Assembly: GCA_963768775.1 (NCBI GenBank) | Contig: CAVYIY010000006.1 | Coordinates: forward strand, 1 to 64,000 | Length of the DNA: 64,000 bases | Reading direction: 5' to 3' | DNA from: FEN-33 sp963768775 | GTDB lineage: Archaea; Thermoplasmatota; Thermoplasmata; Methanomassiliicoccales; UBA472 | Shown here: in pieces, positions 49,483 through 57,710 of the stretch | Layout: every line of letters begins with the position of its first letter | How positions within the stretch are numbered: position 1 is the first letter of the stretch | Made by a program: the position numbers and the translations under genes | The notes under the pieces: generated by a model | Told to the model about the DNA's origin: nothing | What the model saw: only the letters and a program-made list of their open reading frames with translations | The model's database searches: none

Positions 49483-50584
49483 GATAGCCGTGTTGCCTGG
49501 TGATGGTATCGGGCCAGAGGTAGTGCATGAGGGCATAAAGGTCCTGGATGCGCTGGCGGAGAATCACTCGGTCAAGTTCGACTTCACCACGTTCAAGATC
49601 GATTCGGACAGATACCTTAACACTGGGAAGCTCCTCACCGACGAGGACATCGATGACCTCAGGAAGTTCGATGCCATTTTCCTTGGAGCGGTCGGCGATG
49701 ACCGGATCCAACCTGGCATTCTGGAGAAGGGCATACTTCTGAAAGCAAGGTTCGCTTTTGATCAATACGTGAACTACCGGCCGGCGCGGCTATGGCGCCC
49801 CTTCGGCCGTTTGAAGCGGGACGTCGATTTCAAGATTGACGTATACAGGGAGAACACCGAGGACTTCTACATCGGGGCCGGAGGCCGATTCAAGGAAGGG
49901 GCGGGAGAGATGACCCTGGACATAGAGAGGGAGCTATACGACCTCAGCATCGACATTGAGGCCAACGCTTCCAATACCGATGAATACGCGTTCGAGATCG
50001 GCATCATGTCAAAGAAGAACATCGAGCGCTTCGCCGACTATACCATCGCGCAAGCGAAGATGAAGGGTGAGAAGAAGATCACCGTCGTGGACAAGGCGAA
50101 CGTCCTCAGCAACATTTATCACTTATGGAGAGAGGTCTGGAGTGAGAAAGGGAAACAGGCGGGCATGCAGATCGACTACATGTTGGTCGACGCAATGTCC
50201 ATGGCCTTAGTGAAGAACCCGGACAAGTTCCGCATCGTGGCCACTCCCAACATGTTCGGGGACATCTTGACCGACCTGCTGGCAGAGGTGACCGGAGGCC
50301 TAGGGCTAGCACCAGGCGGCAACATCAACCCGAACGGGATAAGCATGTACGAGCCGGTGCATGGCTCGGCTCCGAAGTATAAGGGACTCGACACCATCAA
50401 TCCGACCGCGACGATCCTAGCGGCCAAGATGATGATCGAAAACTTAGGCCACCGAGAACTAGGCCAAAAGATAGAGGACGCGGTCCAGAAGACATTCGAC
50501 AAGGGCGTTTACACCAAGGACATTGGAGGAAGCGCCAAGACCCACGAGTTCGGCGATATGGTCGCCGCTTTCGTTCGAAAATAA
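49475..50584 (+). CDS. leuB: 3-isopropylmalate dehydrogenase family
   Basis: This beta-hydroxyacid oxidative decarboxylase uses NAD. Motifs include VLPGDGIGPEVVHEGIKVL at the N-terminus, VYRENTEDFYIGAGG, the catalytic Lys and Asp region VVDKANVLSNIYHLW and VDAMSMALVKNPDKF, and the coenzyme segment EPVHGSAPKYKG. The 369 residues are normal. It closes the four-gene operon. Isopropylmalate, methylmalate or homoisocitrate are all possible substrates. A bidirectional terminator follows 15 bases after the stop. Confidence 0.93.
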   Translation: MHKIAVLPGDGIGPEVVHEGIKVLDALAENHSVKFDFTTFKIDSDRYLNTGKLLTDEDIDDLRKFDAIFLGAVGDDRIQPGILEKGILLKARFAFDQYVNYRPARLWRPFGRLKRDVDFKIDVYRENTEDFYIGAGGRFKEGAGEMTLDIERELYDLSIDIEANASNTDEYAFEIGIMSKKNIERFADYTIAQAKMKGEKKITVVDKANVLSNIYHLWREVWSEKGKQAGMQIDYMLVDAMSMALVKNPDKFRIVATPNMFGDILTDLLAEVTGGLGLAPGGNINPNGISMYEPVHGSAPKYKGLDTINPTATILAAKMMIENLGHRELGQKIEDAVQKTFDKGVYTKDIGGSAKTHEFGDMVAAFVRK

Positions 50585-50598
50585 GAAAAAAAAGGTTA

Positions 50599-50620
50599 GG
50601 GGAGGCCTTCAGGTCTCCCC
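50599..50620. terminator. Bidirectional terminator between leuB and the methyltransferase gene
   Basis: GGGGAGGCC pairs with GGTCTCCCC (one G-U pair) around the loop TTCA. It is followed by TTTCCTCATTTTT on the plus strand and by a run of eight T on the minus strand. The stop codon of the minus-strand gene lies in the loop. Confidence 0.75.
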
Positions 50621-51637
50621 TTTCCTCATTTTTACCGCTTTGCTCATCATCATGACGTTCTCTTCTGGCGAGCCAGGCGGGATATCGCAGCCAGCTCCAA
50701 GGAGGAAGCGGAATCCTTTGGATTTGTCGATGCAGGCCAAGGATTCTTCCAGGACCATTTCAGGCGTTCCCGCGAACAAGGCATGGGGCGGTCTAACGTT
50801 GCCAAGGATTGCCTGTGCCCTTCCAACCTTTTCAAAGGCAACCTTCAGGTCGACCTGATAGTCGATGGAGAAAACATCGGCTTTGGCGGTCATGACCAGG
50901 TCCAGACGGTTCGATGTGTCCCCGCAGATATGGAGGATGTCCTTCGCCCCGCTTTTCTTGATTACCTTGTCGACTTCCTTGAGGGTTGGCAAGCAGAAGC
51001 GTTCGAAGTCTTCCCTGGAGATTAACGATCCCGATGCGGTGGGGTCGCAAGGGGAAACGCCTTCTACTCCAAGCCCGCCCATGTACTCGACGTACATCTT
51101 CACAACGTCCGTAGTGAACCGAAGCATCTTGTAAACGAATGCTTCATCCATAAGCGTGTCTAGCATGAAGGTCTCCACACCCCGTAGTTCCCCCACTAGT
51201 GTGAATGGCCCTATCGTGCTCATCTGGATGAACTTCTCTTTGCCGACCTTTTCCATTAGATATTCGGTCGCGATGGTGTGCGACATTGTCCTGTGATCTA
51301 GGCGGATGTCTGGTATCTCCAATTTGTCGAGATCGCCTGGTTCAATGATTATTGGTGCTGAGGTGGTACCGGAACCGACATCCGGTTGTTTAACTTCGCA
51401 GCCAAGGGCTTCTACTGGCGGCATGAAGCAATCACCGCTAGCTTCAATACCATCGAACCCGAATTTCTTAGCTGCTTTAATCTGTGCTTCCGCACCCAGC
51501 TTTGGCTTCCTTATTGTAAGCGGGACCGGCAGGTTTGCTATACCCAGCGCCCAATATCCCTGGAACGGAGAATAGAGTGGCACCTGGTCCACCCCACTTC
51601 CATCAAGAACAGCCAAGACCCTATCCCTTGAATTCAT
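50609..51637 (-). CDS. Methylcobamide:CoM methyltransferase-like protein (MtbA/MtaA, UroD fold)
   Basis: This uroporphyrinogen-decarboxylase-fold protein of 342 residues has a zinc site as in methylcobamide:coenzyme M methyltransferases: HICGDT near residue 240 and a later cysteine in GAGCDIPPGSPEEN. In methylotrophic methanogens such enzymes move methyl groups from a corrinoid protein to coenzyme M. No corrinoid protein or substrate-specific methyltransferase lies beside it, so the methyl donor is unknown. Start at the ATG giving MNSRDRVLAVLDG; an ATG three codons earlier is possible. It is downstream of an APC permease on the same strand. Confidence 0.8.
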   Translation of the reverse strand: MNSRDRVLAVLDGSGVDQVPLYSPFQGYWALGIANLPVPLTIRKPKLGAEAQIKAAKKFGFDGIEASGDCFMPPVEALGCEVKQPDVGSGTTSAPIIIEPGDLDKLEIPDIRLDHRTMSHTIATEYLMEKVGKEKFIQMSTIGPFTLVGELRGVETFMLDTLMDEAFVYKMLRFTTDVVKMYVEYMGGLGVEGVSPCDPTASGSLISREDFERFCLPTLKEVDKVIKKSGAKDILHICGDTSNRLDLVMTAKADVFSIDYQVDLKVAFEKVGRAQAILGNVRPPHALFAGTPEMVLEESLACIDKSKGFRFLLGAGCDIPPGSPEENVMMMSKAVKMRKGET

Positions 51638-51729
51638 TTGTCTCATTAGACCACCAGTTCGTTCAATTGTATCTTCTGTTATTTAAAAATTAAAAAAATG
51701 GTAAAGGGTTTAAAGCGTTTAATTGCTCC

Positions 51730-53184
51730 TCATCCCTCTTTCTTGGCAAGTGCTGCTTCTTTCTCTATTTCAATATCATCCTTTACATGATAGTACTTAT
51801 CTGCATGTGCTCTCTGGTCCCAGGCAAGGTATATCCTGAGGAAGAAGACTATCACAAAGAAGGAGATAAACAGCACCCAAGTGGGATTGTTGAAGGTATA
51901 GAACACCTCTGCTGTGATGAATATACCAGCTACGACTGCCACCGCACCCAAACCAGCTCCACCAGGAGCCTTCCAGAGTCTTGGATGGTTCGGTAGTATG
52001 TACTTCAGCCTGATATACGCTACGCAGGTGAAGGTATATGCAATCGCTACACCGATGGCCATAAGCGTATAGAGAGCGACCACCCAATTGGTTCCTGCCA
52101 CATAACAGAATATGGTTAGGAATATGGTGATGACCAAGATGGTGATATTCGCTATCATAGGTTGGTGGTGCTTGTTAGTTCTTGTATAAATATGGGGCAT
52201 GACTCCTTCCCGACCCATGGAATACATTACTCTTGATGCACCTAGCCAGAAGCCTATCACGCACCCAATCAGTGTCGCTATGCTTGCGAACACAACAGGG
52301 TAAGCAAGCCAGTTACCATATATCTGTCTTGCTTCAATCGCACCCACGAAGTTGGGCATCGCCAACAGGGCGGACAATGGTCGAACCGCGGTCTCAACCA
52401 AGCATATTGATGTGTATATGATCATGGCTGCAAATACTGAGAATACCATAACCTTCCAGTGCTTCTTATGTGGATAGTCGCATTCCTCAGCGAATTGGGG
52501 AATTAGCTCAAACCCGAAATACATCGTCACCATCAATCCAACACCAGACAGGAAGCCTTGTGTTCCGAACGCAAAGTATGGATTCCAGTTAACACCTGGG
52601 TTGAAGGACGATGAGAATACGAACAGCACAAGATACAACAATCCTGCCATCAATGTGAAGACGAACAGGAAGAACTGGACACCGGCTGATACGTCAACCC
52701 TTCTCCAGGTCAAGAAGAAGGTAACAAACGTCAAGACGATTGATATTACCATGATCGCTTCAATGGTCAATGACGGAACCCACATCTGTTGTATAATGGT
52801 TGCCAGTGAACTCATCATATATGACATCAAAGCTAGATATGATAAAAGGAGAGCCCAAGCAATCCAAAATGAAAATTCGGTTCCCAAGCCGTGCTTGATA
52901 AAGAGGAACGATCCTCCCGTTTTCGGGAACATCGAACTCAATTCGCCATAAACGAGTCCGATCGGTATGCATATCAATCCAACAATTACAAACGCCAGCG
53001 CAATTGATGGTCCAGCAACTGAATACCAGAACTGGCTCATCACAACCCACGGTCCAAGAATTGAAGAAACGGCCATTGCAAAGAGATACCACCAACTCAT
53101 TTTTCCTTGCAAAGTTCCTTCAACTTCAACTGGACACGTTCCGGTTCCTGCTTGCGAGGTTTGGTCGATTTCCCCCGGAGACAT
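51730..53184 (-). CDS. APC-superfamily amino acid or amine permease
   Basis: The 484-residue integral membrane transporter has about twelve hydrophobic helices. The APC signature region near the first helices reads SSILGPWVVMSQFWYSVAGP, with GLVYGELSSMFPKTGGSFLF in the second. Substrate class cannot be told from sequence; amino acids, polyamines or methylated amines are all possible. The C-terminus is a charged tail (EIEKEAALAKKEG). It lies upstream of the methyltransferase-like gene, about 90 bases away, so co-expression is possible. TTTATTTAAGG-type sequence near the start serves as promoter (minus strand CTTAAATAAAGG). Confidence 0.88.
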   Translation of the reverse strand: MSPGEIDQTSQAGTGTCPVEVEGTLQGKMSWWYLFAMAVSSILGPWVVMSQFWYSVAGPSIALAFVIVGLICIPIGLVYGELSSMFPKTGGSFLFIKHGLGTEFSFWIAWALLLSYLALMSYMMSSLATIIQQMWVPSLTIEAIMVISIVLTFVTFFLTWRRVDVSAGVQFFLFVFTLMAGLLYLVLFVFSSSFNPGVNWNPYFAFGTQGFLSGVGLMVTMYFGFELIPQFAEECDYPHKKHWKVMVFSVFAAMIIYTSICLVETAVRPLSALLAMPNFVGAIEARQIYGNWLAYPVVFASIATLIGCVIGFWLGASRVMYSMGREGVMPHIYTRTNKHHQPMIANITILVITIFLTIFCYVAGTNWVVALYTLMAIGVAIAYTFTCVAYIRLKYILPNHPRLWKAPGGAGLGAVAVVAGIFITAEVFYTFNNPTWVLFISFFVIVFFLRIYLAWDQRAHADKYYHVKDDIEIEKEAALAKKEG

Positions 53185-53768
53185 GTTTCAACCTTCCTTT
53201 ATTTAAGGCAGTATTTCAGAAGCGCTGCGAGCCCCTTCCTCATAGCTAAAGCTTCTAAATCCCTGCCTCAATAGTGAAGGCCAAACACTTCTGTTGATAT
53301 AAATGCGATGGTGAGAGATGACGTGGATGTTTGTAAAAAAAGAATAAACTTCCAAGGGAAATCAAGGGATTTTCGAAAGTCGAAATCATTCTGATTTTTC
53401 TGGCATTAAATATACGATTGTCGTTGAACAATCCGGCTCTACGGCATCATTTCTTTTTCAATTCAGATTTACTCACCAACTTGGTAAGGATCGTATAACA
53501 TATATGCAATTTATTTGGCTCTAAAATATCAATCCTCTAAATAAATCTAAATTGCCGATATTTTCGCTCGCAGAAGATGTTCGAAAAGAGTAATATGGGG
53601 TTTTTGTACAACCTAATCAGGCGAAGAAAATCCACATTCCCAGCAATAATACTGACAATTGCACGGTTAACAATCGTCGTCAAACAACGTTTGGCAAAAT
53701 GCTCGGACAGCAGTTTTTTCCTGCTTACGGATATTAGCATCAATTTGATATGTCTGATCGATCTCCAA
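53185..53768. other. AT-rich intergenic region
   Basis: No recognisable gene. The DNA is markedly more AT-rich than its neighbours, and several TATA-like strings occur, including the permease promoter at its left end. Short frames here have no motif or ribosome-binding site. Confidence 0.5.
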
Positions 53769-55610
53769 TTAATCTGAAAAGTCCACCCGTTTGGTTAATT
53801 CTCTTGGCAGATACATGGGCCGGAACGGCATATCGCCTACTCCTTTGCGCACTTCCTCGATCAGTTGCCCAACAGTCATTTCTATGTTCTTATTTGCGCT
53901 CCTATCGTAGACTGAAAGCGTTCCTGATTGCATTTCCTTGTCTCCGATGACGACTACGTACCCGACCCAATCCTGCTTCGCCTCTCTAACCTTTTTGCCA
54001 ACTGTTTCGCCTCGGTCATCGAGTCCGACACGGATGCTCGCCGCTTGCACCTCATCCGCAAGCTCCTTTGCCTTCGGAAGGTGGCTTTCGGAGACGGTCA
54101 GGAACCTCACCTGCTCGGGATTGACCCAAACCGGAAGAGTGCCTATCTTGCCCTTGCGCTCCATCTGGACCGCGCTGTCGAGCATAGTATAGATGTACCG
54201 TTCGATCGTCCCGATAATCGCCGTATGCAGGATAATGGGATGCACCTTTTGTCCTTTGTCATCGCTGTAAGTTATTCCGAAGCGGTTGGCGTTCCCTATG
54301 TCTATTTGGACAGTGCCGATCTCACGCGCCCGCTTCATGTCGTCGAGTATATGGTACTCGATGTTGACCGTCCAATAATAGTTGATTCCCTCTGGATAGA
54401 AGTGTAGTAAGGCCGGCTTGTTATGCTTCCGGAGGATGTCCATCATCATACCCTTGTGACTGGCATACGCCTCCTTCGAAGAGAAGTTCACAAGCATCTC
54501 ATAGTCCCGATCGATCTTGATAGCTTCCTCGTAGATCCTTGCATCCAGGTTCTTGAACCATTCCTCGCTCTCATTGATATTCTTACATATAACATGAAGG
54601 TCAGGCATGTTCATGCGCCGGGTCCTGAAGCACAGCATGGTCTCGCCGGATTGTTCCAGGCGATAGGCGTCCGCCACCTCGAAGGCCCCAAATGGAAGCT
54701 GCTTATACGAAATATTCCAATTGCGCATCATGGCGAACTGCTGGTGGCAGGCAGCATAACGCATTATGAAGTCTCGCTTCTCCCCTGGAATAAGGTAGAG
54801 CCGATCCCCGAAAAGCGCTGCATGTTCCCTAACCGCCGGCTCATCGACCGAGAACATGTTCGTTCCCTTTACAGTATAAACTGCTAGCCCAAGGTCGTTG
54901 ACTATTTTTGAGGAATAGTCGCTTACCAGGTCCATGATCAACGCTCCCTTGGGAGAGAAGCACATGTGGCCGACATCGCTCATCGATTCCCATTGTATCC
55001 CGAACTTGCGGCAAAGGCGCAGGTATTTCGGCTCCCCAGCCAGAGGCTGCTCCATCTTGAGCGCCTCCTTTTGCATCATGATCCTGAAGCATTCTGAACC
55101 ACCGTTGAAATCCTCAGGCGCGAGCTCTTCACCGTTTGGAGTGAGTACGATGAAGCTTTCGGTTCCGGTGGGTACTTTGGTCTCGGCTTTTCCGATGATT
55201 TCCCTTGAAAGCTCTGAGAGAGGATGTCCCTTGCAGCTTATCCGGAATGCTTTATACCATCCGAATGGAGCCCTTAGGACCTCAACCCCCTTTTCTTTGA
55301 GTTCAATTTCCAAAGCGATGAGCATATCCTTCCCTGTTTGATGATCGGATAGCTCTGAGCTGAGGTGAGCATATGGATAGAGCATTACCCTCAGAGCACC
55401 GGTTTTGTCCATTGCATCAATAATGTCGGAGGCAGCCTCGCTTACCACCTGTGAGATCTTGCCTTCATCTCGCTTCTCCACAGTGATGAATGCTACCAGG
55501 ACCTCTTCGAGGCGGCCCTTCTTCTGTTCTTCCGTGATCTCTTCCGCCAACGGCGTCGGCTTCTTCGCCTCAAATTCCATGAAATCGGCGTGGATATAAA
55601 GGGTCCTCAT
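53769..55610 (-). CDS. thrS: Threonyl-tRNA synthetase, archaeal type
   Basis: This class II synthetase charges tRNA-Thr. The N-terminal 140 residues form the archaea-specific editing domain related to D-aminoacyl-tRNA deacylase (MRTLYIHADFMEFEA, HLSSELS, APFGWYKAF). The catalytic core follows with AACHQQFAMMRNWNISY, YRLEQSGETMLCFRTRRMNM and RFGITYSDDKGQKVHPIILH. The C-terminal anticodon-binding domain contains PVWVNPEQVRFLTVSE. Start set at ATG giving MRTLYIHADF, with the archaeal family N-terminus. 613 residues fit. Confidence 0.96.
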   Translation of the reverse strand: MRTLYIHADFMEFEAKKPTPLAEEITEEQKKGRLEEVLVAFITVEKRDEGKISQVVSEAASDIIDAMDKTGALRVMLYPYAHLSSELSDHQTGKDMLIALEIELKEKGVEVLRAPFGWYKAFRISCKGHPLSELSREIIGKAETKVPTGTESFIVLTPNGEELAPEDFNGGSECFRIMMQKEALKMEQPLAGEPKYLRLCRKFGIQWESMSDVGHMCFSPKGALIMDLVSDYSSKIVNDLGLAVYTVKGTNMFSVDEPAVREHAALFGDRLYLIPGEKRDFIMRYAACHQQFAMMRNWNISYKQLPFGAFEVADAYRLEQSGETMLCFRTRRMNMPDLHVICKNINESEEWFKNLDARIYEEAIKIDRDYEMLVNFSSKEAYASHKGMMMDILRKHNKPALLHFYPEGINYYWTVNIEYHILDDMKRAREIGTVQIDIGNANRFGITYSDDKGQKVHPIILHTAIIGTIERYIYTMLDSAVQMERKGKIGTLPVWVNPEQVRFLTVSESHLPKAKELADEVQAASIRVGLDDRGETVGKKVREAKQDWVGYVVVIGDKEMQSGTLSVYDRSANKNIEMTVGQLIEEVRKGVGDMPFRPMYLPRELTKRVDFSD

Positions 55611-55799
55611 CGAGTTCGGAAGTAACAAGTGTCTGATATTTAAGTTAGGTGCGATACGTTAGTATTCTGTCTGACTTCACGGACTCAAATCCAATATAAA
55701 TGGCATATCCTCAGTGGATATTAAGTTAACAGACCCTGCTGATAGGGTAACAATCTGAATTCTTCAAATAATCGAATTGATGGAATTTCATCGAGAATA

Positions 55800-56213
55800 T
55801 CAATCTTCGAAAGCTGTACCTAAACTCCAATCAACCGATTTGGCGCTATCAGGAAGTTTAACAACCGGATAGTATGCCCGTGTTTCTCCAGGCATTAACA
55901 TGACCAACGTCCTATTATCATAGGTTAGCACTTCGCCCGATCCAGTGCGAAATGAGACCGAGCAGACGAGTGTCTTGGTTTCATTAAGCATACCAATGTT
56001 TTTAATGACGATCGTGAAAGAAGCGTTCACATTTGAATTGCCACTATCATTCCTTCCATCCACTACATCCCTGGATAAGATTTGCAGCTTTGTGTTTTCC
56101 ACAGGACTTAGTACTTCAGGATATTCTATGATAATTACTACAGCCGCTGTGAGAAGGATAACAATGGCTCCAAAGACTGCGATGGTTCTTTTTTGCTCTA
56201 TCGATAATGGCAT
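55800..56213 (-). CDS. Membrane-anchored extracellular hypothetical protein
   Basis: The 137-residue protein has an N-terminal membrane helix (TIAVFGAIVILLTAAVVIIIEY) followed by an extracellular-looking beta-rich domain (FTIVIKNIGMLNETKTLVCSVSF to MLMPGETRAYYP). The pattern of a core NIG motif followed by paired strands and PGET resembles FxLYD- or CARDB-like adhesion/scaffold domains of secreted archaeal proteins; not certain. It ends with SLGTAFED. It may be co-transcribed with the 30-residue peptide gene upstream, about 120 bases away. Confidence 0.65.
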   Translation of the reverse strand: MPLSIEQKRTIAVFGAIVILLTAAVVIIIEYPEVLSPVENTKLQILSRDVVDGRNDSGNSNVNASFTIVIKNIGMLNETKTLVCSVSFRTGSGEVLTYDNRTLVMLMPGETRAYYPVVKLPDSAKSVDWSLGTAFED

Positions 56214-56333
56214 TCCTTATCAGGAAGGGGGTAAAGCCATTTTAGCTATATAACCTATCAAGAATCAAACATATCCGTATTTGCAACCTTAGGAATAAAG
56301 AAGATAGGAAGGAATTGGAAATCAATTATGAAT

Positions 56334-56426
56334 TTATCCCGCAAGTTGGCCTATTATCGCAGTCAACACAGTCGCCACTAAGGCGACTCCTATAACAATC
56401 ATACTTCTCCTCGCATCTTTTGACAT
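56334..56426 (-). CDS. 30-residue membrane peptide (family member 2)
   Basis: This tiny gene has 30 codons plus stop on the minus strand, with GAGGTG as ribosome-binding site five bases before the ATG. The peptide has a charged head (MSKDARRS) and one hydrophobic helix (MIVIGVALVATVLTAIIG) ending QLAG. Length and about ten identical positions match the peptide at 26114-26206: R6, S8, G13, A15, A18-T19-V20, A23, G26, G30. The two genes are 30 kb apart on opposite strands with different neighbours. Function unknown; the glycine and alanine spacing along one helix face suggests helix packing in the membrane. Confidence 0.7.
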   Translation of the reverse strand: MSKDARRSMIVIGVALVATVLTAIIGQLAG

Positions 56427-56787
56427 TGTTACACCTCACTCGACGCATCCCTACCGCAAGGATACGTCTATTCCCTCTTTACCACAGTTAATGACGTCTG
56501 AGTATATTTGTTTTATTATTTTTGATTTTCAAGCGTACTGTCTACCTGGATTTTATATGAATTGTTGGAAAATATTACTGCATTTATGGAAATAATTGCA
56601 ACTTTCTGACTTCTTAGTAGGTTTCGAGGAGCTCATTGCGGACTAAAAACCATCATTCGCACTTTGAATATTAGCATTGGACACGAGATCGAAGGAATGA
56701 ATCTCACTTATTGCTAGATTGATTTAAAAAGCGACCGGCTACCAAATTGTTTATTATAGGAAAAGGGATTCGCATGGAAGTATCAGC
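56427..56787. other. Intergenic region, two divergent promoters
   Basis: No gene recognised. AT-rich; candidate promoters face both ways, for the small peptide (minus) and for the FKBP gene (GATTTAAAAAGCG near 56730, about 60 bases before its ATG). Confidence 0.45.
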
Positions 56788-57687
56788 ATGAACCTCTGCA
56801 AACTAAGAAAGGACGCAAGGGCCGTCACCAATGTCCTGTTCATCATCCTCATCGTCGTCCTGCTTCTAAGCGCTAGCAGCGTCGTAATCTTGTTGACGAT
56901 CGGCAAGACCGCGACCCCGTCCCGAACCGTGATATCCGGGGACACCATCAAGGTCAACTACATCGGAACACTCGCTGATGGCAGGGTCTTCGACACCTCG
57001 CAGTATTCAGTGGCGTCCAATAACGCCCTCTATCCAAAATCGCTGTCCTTTACGTTGAGGAGCAATTCCTCCTACACACCCTTAGAGTTCACCGTCGGCA
57101 GCGGGAGCTTGATCAAGGGATTCAATGATGGTGTCATCGGTATGTCATTGAACCAGACCAAGACCTTCGCAATCCCGCCGGCGCTGGGCTACGGCGCAAT
57201 GAACCTGTCCAAGCTGAGCACCTTTGCCTTGATCGAAAGCGCGCCGGTATTCGTCAGCATGAGTTATACTTCATTCTCCGCAGCGTATAATGTGACTCCG
57301 CAGGTCAATCTGACAGTCACCGATCCGACCTGGGGATGGTCGGCTCGGGTCATTCAAGCCAACGCTGATGCGGACCTAATAGTCGTGGAGAATATGCCCG
57401 CTGTTGGTGACCGCCTAGAGATTGATGGCAATCCAGGTGCGGCCGTTCCGACTGGGTGGTATGCGGATGTCATTTCGATCGATTCGACAGTGAACGGAGG
57501 ATCAGGAGTCATTTGGGTCCAACACGAACTGACGAAATCGGACGCGGGCAAGGTTCAGGGGGTCGACCAGTACGGCAACTTCATCATCGATCAGGTCGGT
57601 CCGGGAGCGGCTCGGAAGAACTACAACGGCGAGCTGATTGGAGTAACGATTTACTTCACCGTCACCTTGTACGCCTTTGCAAGCTGA
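56788..57687 (+). CDS. Membrane-anchored FKBP-type peptidyl-prolyl isomerase
   Basis: The protein starts with a basic head and hydrophobic segment (LRKDARAVTNVLFIILIVVLL) resembling an archaeal pilin-like or signal-anchor sequence. The FKBP domain outside the membrane follows (GDTIKVNYIGTLADGRVFDTS to LIKGFNDGVIGMSLNQTKTF and AIPPALGYG). The remaining 130 residues form a further beta-rich region as in long archaeal FKBPs, from NVTPQVNLTVTDPTWGW to the end. It would catalyse proline isomerisation or act as a chaperone on the cell surface. 299 residues. Preceded by long spacer, presumably monocistronic. Confidence 0.85.
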   Translation: MNLCKLRKDARAVTNVLFIILIVVLLLSASSVVILLTIGKTATPSRTVISGDTIKVNYIGTLADGRVFDTSQYSVASNNALYPKSLSFTLRSNSSYTPLEFTVGSGSLIKGFNDGVIGMSLNQTKTFAIPPALGYGAMNLSKLSTFALIESAPVFVSMSYTSFSAAYNVTPQVNLTVTDPTWGWSARVIQANADADLIVVENMPAVGDRLEIDGNPGAAVPTGWYADVISIDSTVNGGSGVIWVQHELTKSDAGKVQGVDQYGNFIIDQVGPGAARKNYNGELIGVTIYFTVTLYAFAS

Positions 57688-57710
57688 TCTCCTCATTTGA
57701 GCCCAATGGC

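Noticed and set aside
53577..53777. 66-codon plus-strand frame in the AT-rich spacer before thrS
   Set aside because: No ribosome-binding site or motif, it overlaps the end of thrS, and its composition follows the AT-rich background.
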